A DNA stretch of 64,000 bases from Datnioides undecimradiatus (lineage: Eukaryota; Chordata; Actinopteri; Lobotiformes; Datnioididae): the NCBI GenBank assembly GCA_008933995.1, contig WARS01000011.1, forward strand, positions 6,242,016-6,306,015, read 5' to 3'. Positions 1-11,728 of this stretch are shown here, one piece after another. Every line of letters begins with the position of its first letter. Positions within the stretch are counted from its first letter, which is position 1. The position numbers were made by a program, and so were the translations under genes. The notes beneath the pieces were generated by a model, which was not told the origin of the DNA, made no database searches, and saw nothing but the letters and a program-made list of their open reading frames with translations.

Positions 1-764
1 TGATTGCCCCGAAGAGAGGGGTCAGCAGGACAAACTACTACTACTACACTACTACAAACAAGGAGCTGCAGCCAATCTTGTTTAATACAGGTGTATGATG
101 TAAAGCATTTTAGTTTTTAATAAATGTATTCTACACATCAGAACAAAACAATGGCTTTCCTGCCTTAAATACTGGATCTACATGTAGAGACTTGGGTCTG
201 CTGACTCATGTGCGTATAGTCATTCTCCATGTTCTGCTGCCTTTGCGTGTGTGCTGCAGTGGCACTTGCGTCAGCTAATAACAGGCCTGATGTAAAATGA
301 ATCTCACATGCTAGTTTTAATTATCATTTGTTATGCACAAGGAAATGAATATCTTTAAAAATTGAGATTGTAAATGAGTGAATTTAAAGTTGTAGTAGAG
401 ATATGGGCAAAGCTAACCCTGAAGCAATGTTCAACGACTCAGGGAGACTAATTAAGACAAGTCGGTGTTTTAATAAAGAAGATTTTAATCAATGTGTGAC
501 TCAGAATGAGTTTCGCAGAGTGTAATTATTTTTCTTTTTTTAAAATGAGAAAATCCTGATAACTTTTTAGCAGCTGATTCAGGTTCCATCTTTGAACACA
601 GTCACGAGTGCTATGAGGGATGAGCTCTCACTGCTTTACTCTTGTACACTTCTGTGAGCTTCAGGGCCAATTAAGGACATTCAAAAAAGGCTTTAAATTA
701 TTTGAAACAAGGAGCTTTAACTTGCGGGTTAACTTGTTTTTAAAGGGACGCAACATCCACTCAC
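1..764. other. eea1 intron segment at window edge
   Basis: AT-rich non-coding DNA downstream (in gene orientation) of the eea1 exon that ends at 765. The next eea1 exon, expected to lead into the C-terminal FYVE finger, was looked for on the minus strand and not found, so it must lie left of position 1. The open frame on the plus strand starting at 620 is the antisense shadow of the eea1 exon. Nothing else is recognised. Confidence 0.7.
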
Positions 765-2576
765 CTTTCCAGAAGAGCTCGTCTCTCGTCCTGGTTGTTC
801 TGGACGGTGGCCTCCAGCACAGCGATCTCTCCTCTCAGCTCATCTGTCTGCTTCTCCAGATCAACGACTCTCCGCTGGCTGCCCTGCCATTCTCTCTTCA
901 GTGTGGCCACGTTCTCATTAAGAGCCGTCACCTGCAGACTTATCTTAGCTTCTGCCTCCTCCCCACGCTTCACCTGCTCTTCTCTGGCACGCTTCTCAGC
1001 CAACTTTTGGGAGGAAGAAGCGATTGTATCACTACAGGGGGTCAGCTGGGATAAGGGAACATTTAATGTACTCAATAAATACTGGTCGAATTTCGCAGGT
1101 GAGCATACCAACTTATCCTGGACATCCTTGGTTTGGGCGAGGAGCTGCTCCTCTCTCTGCTTTCTGCTGTCCCTGGTGGCCTGGTGGTCTTTCTTCTCCT
1201 GCTCCAGGTTAGTCTGTGTTGCCTCTACCTGACTCTGCAGCTCCAATTTCTGCTGGATCAACAGCTGCTTGGCCTCCTGCAACTCACCCAGCTCCTGAAA
1301 AGCAACAAGTGCAGAGCTCAATGTGCAATATTTGGTTGTTACAGGCATTTACAGTGGCATCTTGGGAAAGAGCCAGTACCAATGCCAGAAAAGACATCAC
1401 AGACGGGGCTTATTGCTGGTTTATTGCTCTGACAACAGCTTTAGATCAATTTTAGGTCCACTTTGAAAACTGAAAAATCCTCGGCTCATGCCTAAATGTC
1501 GACTCAACCATGCTCAGTTGTAACTTTGAAGAATGTGGCCTTGATGACCTCCAGTATCCCTGAGTTAAGCTGTTTACATAAGACACGAGCATGGGAAGCA
1601 GGTCATGTCAGCCAGTATGGGACATAAAAGCGCAGTCATTACCCCCGGCTTTCACACGCATTTCTCTGAGGTATATTCCACTTTAATCTCAAAAGAAAAA
1701 AGAAAAGCAACTGACCTTCTCAGTCTTCTCCATAAGGACTTTTAATTCAGAAGTTAGCCTGCTGTTGTTCTTTTCCACAACACTTTTGGCTTTGTTCAGC
1801 TCCTCCACTTTACTCCTCTCCTTCTCCAGTTCCTCTTTTACGTGACCCTGGATGAATAAGCACAGTTTACTATATATGACCTTAATCACATTAAGCCACT
1901 GATGTGTTTGTGACTGCGTGTGTCGCTCTGTGCTGCCTGACCTGTTGCTCTTGTAGTTCCTTCATGGTTTGTTCTTGCTGTTGGAGCTTCTTTTCCTGTT
2001 TCGCCAGCTCCTGCTCCAACGAGCTTCGGCCCGTCTGCAGCTCCTGGATCTGAGCCTCTAAACCAGACTGATGGGTTCGGTTGGCAGCCAGCTCCTCCTG
2101 AGCCATGCTCAGCTTCTCTTCTGATGCCTGCAGTGAGGGAAGGTTCAGACGTCACTCAGGTGAAGAGGGTCAAGAGATAAATCAATAGGAGCAGCTATAT
2201 ACAATATAAATCTCTGGGAATTAGGCAACATTTCATCATCTTCTCCTTCAGCTGTTCCTGCAAACGCTTACCTTCAGGTCTTGACGCAGGGCAGAGGCCT
2301 CAGACTCTTTGCCATAGAAGTCAGACTGGAGCTTTGTGAAACTTTCCTGGCTTTGCTCTAAGGCCTTTTGCAGCTCCACCATACGACTCCTCTCAGAGGC
2401 TAGCTCCTGGCCGAGCCCTGACACCTGCTCCCTCAGCTTCTTCTCCTCATCTGCCTGGAGAGAAGAGTCGAATCCACACATTTACAAAGACATTTAGAAA
2501 CACATGACACCATGGTATGCAGTTAATATTGATCTTAGTTCAGTCAGTTGACAGCTGACAACAGTATATTATATTA

Positions 2577-2634
<58 letters not shown>

Positions 2635-2639
2635 ATATG

Positions 2640-2672
<33 letters not shown>

Positions 2673-2749
2673 ATATGTATATATGTATATATATGTGTGT
2701 GTGTGTGTATATGTATATATGTATATATATATATATGTGTGTGTGTGTG

Positions 2750-2786
<37 letters not shown>

Positions 2787-5700
2787 CTAAGATGTGTATA
2801 AGAGACAGTATATATATATATATATATATATATATGTTAGTAAATAAAATGCTACTTGCCTTCTTGACTTTAACCTCCTGTAACTCTGCAATTTGACCCT
2901 TCAGTTTTTTCACCTCCTCCTCAGTGGATCCCTGGGCCGCCTTAAATTGTGCCCGCAGCTTCTCCGACTGACTCTCTTTTTCCTTCAGAGCGTCCTGTGT
3001 CTTAGAGTGCTGCTGCTCCACAGTGGTCAGCTGTGCTCTCAACTTTTTCTCTACCTGACATTTAGAAACACAACACGTCATTAGGTTTTACATTAAGACA
3101 CAATTTAGGACTGATCTTCCATTTTTATCCCCAGAAGTTTACCTCTCTAATCTGTTCCAACTGTTCTTTAGATTCGTTCATCGCCTTGGTGATGGCCTCA
3201 TTATTCTTAAGAAGCTCCTGTCTGGCCTTTTCATTGGACTTTTCCTGCGGATTAAGACAGATTAATCACATCAGTGTCCCACTGTTGTGATTAGGTGAAA
3301 AATAATGTTTGCAACTGCTCTGAACTAGTTTTCTTTGTGACTGCAGCTTGCTGAACCTACCTTCTCCCCCATGGCTGACTTATGGCTTTTCCTCTCTGTG
3401 TCCAGTTGACTCTGACTCTCTTTTAGTGCCTTATTGGCCTTTTCTAGGCTCTCCTGCGCTGAGGTGAGCTCCTTCCTCTGAGCCTCTTTTTCCTGCTGGG
3501 CCTTCTGTAAGTCAGCTGTCAGGCTCTGAGCTTTTCTGTCCAGCTCTGCATGCTTAGTATTTCCCTCTTGGGTCACCTTGTCCAGCGTCATCTTCAAAGC
3601 AGCTCTGTCCTGCTCATTGCGCTCTAGCTGCTGCTGGGTCTCACTCAAAGCAGCTGCTTTGGTCTTTAATTCCTCTTGTAGTGATGCAGCCCTTAACAGT
3701 GGAACAGACATTTATGTTATTTTAGGGGTAACTCCTCAAAATGTAGTGGAATAAACTAAATAATAAATAAATAAATAAATAAGAATAAAAAAAGAATAAA
3801 CTATACACACAAGCATATGGTTGTGCCATCACTAAAAGATAGTCACAATGCTAGCTGCAGAGTGTGTTTCTCTTTCAAAAGTCTTAATCACATTTTGATG
3901 GGACTAAAACATGAGCAGTCTGCTTATCTCCTGCTTACACTGCTTTCTCCGCCTCTAGCAAACGCTGCAGGTCCTTGGCTTTCCGTTTAACCTCTGACCC
4001 CTCCTTCTGCAGTTTCTGCACTTCTTGCTGCACTTGGTCCCGTGTGGCCTGCAACTCAGCAACCTGTGACTCCAATTTCTGTCAGATTCAGTAAAAAACA
4101 CCAGACTCATGCATGTGCACAGAGGACACTAGAAGCATGAAAAACATGGGCCTAAAATTTGCCCTCAGTCGAGCATCAGATAGACACAGTAAAGACCTAA
4201 ACCCAGACCTTATTGTGGCCCTCCAGCTGCTCTACACGCTGTTCTGAGGCCATTAGTTTGTCTTTGCATTCCTTCAAACTGGTTTCCAGCTGTGTGCACT
4301 GCTCCTGTCTCTCCTTGAGCCTTTGGTCCTGCTCCTCTACCTTCTTCTGAGCTTTATTCAGCTCCTAAACAAGACAGTGCAAGAGGGTGCAGTGTCAAAA
4401 GGTGAAAATGTTAGTTGAGTGATGGGTGTGGCAGATATTTTCAAAATAAAAAGTTGCACAGTGGTGAATTTTAAAGATATTAAGTGGCACAAAGAAAATG
4501 CTGACCTGCTGCTTGTCCTGCAGTGCATGCTGGGCAGTCTCCAGGCTGTTCTCCAGGTTAGCCTTCAGTGCAGCTTTGGCAGCCTCTGCAGACAGCAACA
4601 ACTCTGTCTTCGCCTTCAGCTAAACATGAAAGTAGAGAGATTATTTTTCTTTCCATGATGGAAAAATACATCTGTGTAAAAACACTCAGTCCATCCAAGC
4701 CAGTGGAGAACAATGCTGATGATTCCATTATAGTGTATGTTATGTAATATGCATTACAATAGAGGCTTACCTGAGCATCCAGCTGGGCTACCTTCTCCTT
4801 GCTGTCTGTGAGCTGGGCGGTGAGTTCAGTGACTGAGGTCTCCAGGGTGTGGGCTCGGTCCTGGGCTGAACGCAGCAGGGTCTTCTGCTCTTGGACCTGC
4901 TCATGGAGGTTATCCTGCGCCTGTTTGTTGCTCTCTGATTGGTTCTTCAGCTTGTCTGTCAACTGTGTGACCTTTATGGGCCAGAAAAACAGGTTATAAG
5001 CTTGAAATCTTTTCAGATCATTGTTGATATTGTTAGATAAAACTTGTCTTCTTTATTCTACTAATTTGTAATCTCTGCTGAAGGTTTAATTGGTGACAAT
5101 ATATTTCTTATCATCTTGGCATTTTATTTGACCTTTATTTGACAAACAGATACATTCTTAAGTCAGGCTGGGTTTAAAAAAGTTTTATTTATATATTTCA
5201 ACAATAATCGCTTCATTTATTTCTTCTTGCCTGAATTATACTTATATTTCAAAGTCTGAAAACCTGCTTGTTTTCATTGGTTTTCAATTTTTCATGAAAT
5301 GTTATTGTCTTTAAGTCATGCATCACTGTTCTGCATTTGTTTTACTGTGCGACACTTGACATGTCCTTTGTCATGTCACTTCTGTGCTTGTGCGACTGTG
5401 TGCGTGTGTATACGCACCTGTTCTTGTAGTGCATGGTTTTTCTCTTTTAACTGGTTGAGCACAGCTGTCTCTCCCTCCCCTGCTTGGATCTTGGCACATA
5501 AGTCTTCTCTCTCAGTTTCCAGCTGGGTCACAATGTCCTTACTCTTCTGCAGCAGAGCCTCCAGATTCTGAATCTTCTGATCTTTATCTCCTATCTGACG
5601 CAGCACCTGCTCCAGGTCGTTCTGCAGCGTGAAACCAAACCAGCAGAGGATTTATTTAGTCCATGTTGGGACTTTATGGTGTGTGTGAGGTATAAAAGTC

Positions 5701-8700
5701 CTTATATTCCAATTTTCACACATGCATACTTTACCAGTTTTTTGTTTGTCGACCAACAAAATGTTATGACAGTAATATAAAATATGCTGTAATCTTATAA
5801 AGTTTCTACACATAGGGGCTTTAAGTAATATTAATATTACACATATTTCTTACTTAAACTAATAGATAAGGCAACTCTGTTGTACAGAGACCATGTTTGT
5901 TTACTTGCAGTAAAATAACATATAATTTAAAAGTTCAAAATCCTCTATTTATATTAATTTATATTGTACAATAAACTACATTTCTACTGTATAATAATGA
6001 AGGAAAACAATAAGAGCAAGCAAACTCAAAACAAAAATCAGATGACTGTACACTCATCAGAGTATTATCTCCTGTCAGTCTTGTTGTAACGCTCCTGGGA
6101 GTAAACCCTCTGCAGCACAGCCTCTCTTGGCTGTCTGCTCTCTCCTATGTTGCAACCAGAGAGTTTGTCTTGTGAACAGTACCTGCGCCTCGCGGAGTTT
6201 GCCATTAGTGTTTTGTTGCAGTGCCTGCAGCTCCTGGTGCTGCTGCTTGGCTTTCTCCAGCTGGTGCTGCAGGTCTGTGTTCTTACTGGCACTCTCCTTG
6301 AACTAAAAGAGCAAAACACAGGAGCACACTGATCATAAATACATTGTTAATGTCACTGTTATTTTGTGCATCTCTGCAACTGTTTTGTGAATTTTGACTT
6401 TCATAGATCTTTAATCATCTCGTTTTTTTGTCACATCTAGACATATCATTGTTTATCTTGTTTTTAAATCACTCCATTTCATTGCTTCAGGCTAATTAAC
6501 AAACCAAACCTAAACCACACTTACATATCTTATAGCATATGTTATATCGTGCGACACATACTTAAAAATCTTCATGGGCAGAGGTGCCTTCTGCTATTTT
6601 ACTAATTTAGTCTCCCTGTGGCGATCATTAAAGTTTCATCTGATCCCTACCTGTTCTTCTGCACGGGACAGTTTGAGCTGCAGGTCAGCTGCTTGTTGCT
6701 CGCGGTCTTTTAGTTTCTCTCCAGACAGCTGCCTCTGTTCTTTAAGACGACCTTGCACCTCACCCAGCTGCCTCTCTGCCTCCAGCAGTTTGGCGTGCAG
6801 CTAGAAAAAGCACAGGGAGATGGATGAGGATTCAGATGGAGAATGCAGGGTGATGTTAACAATAGCAAGCAGACACTGATGAGGAGGGAAAATCTGGAAA
6901 CCTCTTCTAACCAAACCCTGATTCCACAGTGGGCTTGGCAGCGGCAATGCAGTGGCAATGTCTCAACGACCTTGTAGTCATAATTTCTAAAACTGAAGGA
7001 ATTGATGCCTACATGTTTTAGGATTCAGAGTCATACAGTTTGTGTAGGATACTTGATTATAATGTCTGTATGTCATCATCGTGCCTGAAGCAGTCTTTGT
7101 GTGACTCACCTGACTGATCTCAGTCTGCTGCTGAGCACCGTGGCTTTCTTTTTCTTCCCTTTGCTGCTCCAGCTGTTTCCTCTCAACCTTCAGCTCTGCA
7201 TGCTTCACCTCCAACTCCCCAATCTCACTCTTTAACTTTGCCACCTCCTCAGCCCTCTCTCTGAGCTCCACCTGGGCCTTCTGCAGGGAGGCCTCAGCCC
7301 CTGTGGCCCGAGCCTGGAGCTCCTGAACCTCCAGTTCCCTCTCACTCAGGCTGGCTTGAACACCCTTCTTGGCAGCCCTCTCAGCTCCCAGACGCTCCTC
7401 TAGCTCCTGGTTCTCTTTCTCCTTGCGTGCAAGCTTTTCAGACAGGCTCTGTAGGAGGATAGGACAACATGGAGCAAATGAGCATTGGGTGCTCAGAAGT
7501 TTGTAAATAATGGGGGTGGAAGATATGTTTGACTCGGAAATCTAGGGAGCAAATATCTGAAAAACTAAACAATAGCGAATGTTACCATTGTTTCTGACTT
7601 TTCTTTAAAAAGGATTCAGATTTACAGTGTTTGTGAAGTTAATCAGGAGCTGTTGATCATTAATTAAGCCACACTGTAACATAAACTCTGACTTTCCTTA
7701 ATTAAAGCACTTTAGTCGTGATAAGAACTGCAGCAAGGTACAAACACCCACACCTCTCATGATATAAGCTATGGAAAAGAACAGTTGGCTGTCAAGTGGC
7801 AGGAGTACAGTGAGGTATGGCATTTCTAGGGGGAAGGTTTACGACAAGGGACTTAGAATACCGTGCCGTGTGAACAGCGCTTGCCCTGGAGTTGACAGTA
7901 AACTTGGCAACAGGATGATAAAGAACAAAATGTTGTTAATAGTGGAGTGTGGTGCTAACTAGAGTGCGTGACAGGGCACCTGGACATCACAGACGTCCAA
8001 TAAACCTGTGCAGGACACAACAGCAGCTGGCCAACTTTAACAACCCTCTCTAGACGCTTTCCATTTCTTCCTCTCCTCTTTTGTTCTGCCCTCTTCTTCT
8101 CACGGCCTTGTTGCCATCCTTCTCTTGTGTCAGTGTCACAGCTCCCTGCCGAGTCTCTGCTCTCTAATCCTGGAGTTACTGACCAATGAAAACCCTGTTG
8201 TTCACCTGTCTGTTCTTAGCCCTGATCCTCTCTGTCTCACTGTCTCGCTCCATCACTATTGTCTCTATTCTCATGAGATGAGTATCTGTATCAGGTCTCA
8301 AGGTTTCCTGTTAAGAGGACAGGCATGTGACAGGGGGACATCACGCTGTCAATCTGGCTCTGTAACCCTTCCTCTTACCCGGAAACCCTACTTGGCTGGG
8401 AGGGCACTGACGTGCCTGCCGTGGGAGGATTTAATCTCTGCCTCCACTCCCCAGTTGTCACTGCACCAGCGCTGTTACCTGTGATTGTATTTCACCCCAA
8501 GTGACAGTGCTGGCATGGCAGAGATCCCCCCTGCTGGTTTAATTATAGACCTGCGTGTGTATGTGTGTGTGTGTTTTTGGTTTTTTTTAAATCAACATGT
8601 CTGGGTTGCCAAAGAGGGCTGGTGACAGCAGACGCTGTCACAGAGCCTGATGCTGAGCAACAGTGGAAGGTTTACAGAAACTGAGATAGCGTGCTCTCCA

Positions 8701-11682
8701 CTTGAGGGTCCGCTGGCAATGCTTGTTAACAGTACTGAAGTTTAAGTAAATCTTACACAGTCCAATGCAGTCTGTGTGTGGTGCCTTAGCATACACAGTT
8801 GCAGGTATCTGTTCAGGGTGACAAGACTCTCACATGACTGTAATAATTGTAGTTGTTTGGCTCTGGTTGTGCGTCTGTGTGTCACCTGGCTTTGCTGCTG
8901 TAAGTTATTCAGATTGGTCTGCAGCTGGTGGATCTGTTGAGTGTAGACAGCTGCTTCCTGTGGACCCTTTTCCAGCTCTGCTTTTAGTTGGGATATGGTC
9001 ATCTGAAATACAACAGAGGAACACGTTTCTTTGTTTTTACAAGTCATCTATTTTATATTCAAAGAACTGAAGCACCACTGAGAAGGACGAGATGTAAAAG
9101 AAGATGGATTAGTCACAAGCAGGTGTCAGACACACAAAAATCCAACAAAAACATGAAGCAGTAACATTACTTTCTGAAGAACTTTTTCAAACTTAGAGAA
9201 ACTCAAAAGGATGAAACTAAATTTGGGGCCAACTTGCAACAACACATTTTACCTCCAGTTTACGAATCTTGAAGAGATAATGAGTGTTGGAGAGGGATAC
9301 AGTATGTGAGGAGCAGAAGAAGGGGAGGGAAAGAGAGACACAGACAAAAAGTAAGTCACAACACAACAGCAAAAGGCCAATCTGCTACACAGCAAGATGC
9401 TGCTGAAATGAGCGAATAAATAATTCAATTTATCATAAATTTACCACACATTATGAAAACTTTTTGCAATGGCAGCATTATGGAATATTCCACACAAGGT
9501 GGGTTTGCTTTGATTTTTGCGGTGTACTGTTGCATGAATGCTGATTGTAATGTTAACTGTTGTTTTTGTTTTACACTGCAATGTCGACCTTTTTGGTGGA
9601 CGAACTAGAGCAAGTCTGCTGACCACAAAACCTCCTCCATTTTCATACTGTGAAACTTAAGCCTCAGTGAATTAGTAATGCTGTTTCAGAATGCTGTGAG
9701 AAAGCCACAAGGAGATTATAATCCTGAGAGCAATTACATAATCTAAAACCAGTCAGTTTTCAAGTATATTCAGTACGTAGTTGCTCAATGTGTAAAAATT
9801 TGACGTTACACTCAGAAATATTGAGGAGGAAGAGGTTCAGAGCCTGGTGCCATCTGATATGACAGAACTACAGCACCTCAAAATGATTTCCTAAGTTAAG
9901 TATTTTTTGCCAAAAAGAAAAGTGTGTGGCCTGAGCAAACATAAGAAATGGAAGAGGGTAAAATTAGGATAAAACTACACACTTTTACAGCAACACTGCA
10001 ATCTTCTAGAAGATAAAGTACACTGTGAGCATGTTTATCAGCAGTTTCATACAGTTAAGGGAAAAGTTCAAGCAATATCAGGAGAGCTACATCTGAACTT
10101 CAGTACATTTGGCATTTGGGACCTCCTCACCTCTGAGGTAGTGTAATTAGCCTGCAGCTGCTCATAGTGGTTTTTGAGGCGTTCAGACTCCTCCTCCCTC
10201 TCTCGGGTCATATTGTCCATCAGTGTTTGCACCTGAACCAGCTCCTTCTGCAGCACCTCTACATCCTCAACTCCTGGTCGCTGCAGCTAGGGGGCAGAAC
10301 AGAAACACTGTGTTAAAGTCACTGTAAACAGTGGAGACAACAGGCAGTTTGGTATTAAGTGTCCTCGGTGATAGCTGAACTATTCATAAGTTATGCACAT
10401 TACAAGCCCTAGAATACGGAGCCCAATAAATCCAAGACTAGATTATCAAAACGTAGCAGACACAAGAAACAGAAGTTGCTGCCTCTCCTATATTTATTTG
10501 AACTCCCTGAGTTCAAAACGATCAAGGTCAGATAACATAGAAACACAACCAAACCACTCTTCAAGCTAAAATACGACACTGAAGAGATTGTCTGGTTACG
10601 ATCAGTTTGACTGAGATGGATTTTATTGTGTCTATTTATCATAATTCTTTTGACCGTTAAAGCTCAACATTCCTGGTGGAAAGGTCTATATAAAATACAT
10701 TTGTGAAACTTAGTGTGCATGTTGTACCAGTTCGGTTTGGAGCCTCTCGTTCTCCTGTTTCTCTTTCTGTAGCTGTTCGGTCAGTTTGGCCAGTCTCTGG
10801 TCAGCGGCCTCCTTTAGGCTCTTTTCCTCATCATAGCGGGACTTCAAGTCTTTCAGATTCAAAAATAAAAATAAGAAACAAAAAAATGCAAAATACACCC
10901 CCGCCCCAAATATTTCACTTGTAAATACAGATTTAATCCCTAACAGGGAAATACAGGTTGAAATTTCATTGTTTGGAATGAATCAAGTTTATCTATCTAT
11001 TGATGCAAAACGGGTGGATCATAGACGATCGGTAGCTAACAACATGAACTGGGCACCTCTGGATATCAGTGTAAAATTAAGTTTGGCTGTAGTAAAAAAA
11101 ACTATTGAGGAATAAACATCTTATATAAGATAAAACATGTTGCATGGACTGCACGTTAACAGTGGGGTAGTGAGAGAGAACTTAATTGTTGTGAAATGAT
11201 GCAGCCCCACATACACAAGCCTCCCAGTTTCCAGCACCACACTAACCTACTATCTCCGTGGCCAGCTGGGCAGCCTTCTGCTCAAACAAGTCTTTCATTT
11301 GCTTGATGTTGAACTTTTCTGTCTCCGCTTCATTCAACTTCCTTTCAAGGACTGAAAAAAAGAGCACTGCATATTACTCTCTGGTATTTGGCATATTTTT
11401 TCACTGGGATTTTAGGCATGACGTCCCCTACCTGAGTCCTCTGAGTCCATCTGTCCGTCATTCTATGGATTTGAGGGAAAGAGAGGAACATGTACAGTAA
11501 GAGCAAGAATTACCTTCATGTTTTATTAAGCAGTTTTATATTCTAAAAGCCAACATCTTATTATGATACATAATAAATATCTTGAAGGAATTACTTGCTT
11601 CAGTTGTCCTTGGACTTTGTCTAACTCCTTCTTCAGCTCTCCAGAAAACCACCGTTCCTCCTAATCAGGTAAACACAAACAA

Positions 11683-11728
<46 letters not shown>

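Noticed and set aside
2569..3081. 170-codon minus frame running through the GT/TA array
   Set aside because: Only the part matching exon 2860-3054 is real eea1. The remainder is microsatellite and adaptor sequence.
11592..11600. Second GC donor in eea1 (GCAAGT) at the exon ending near 11595
   Set aside because: A canonical GT donor three bases further keeps phase 0 and gives LKQ, so the GC reading is unnecessary.
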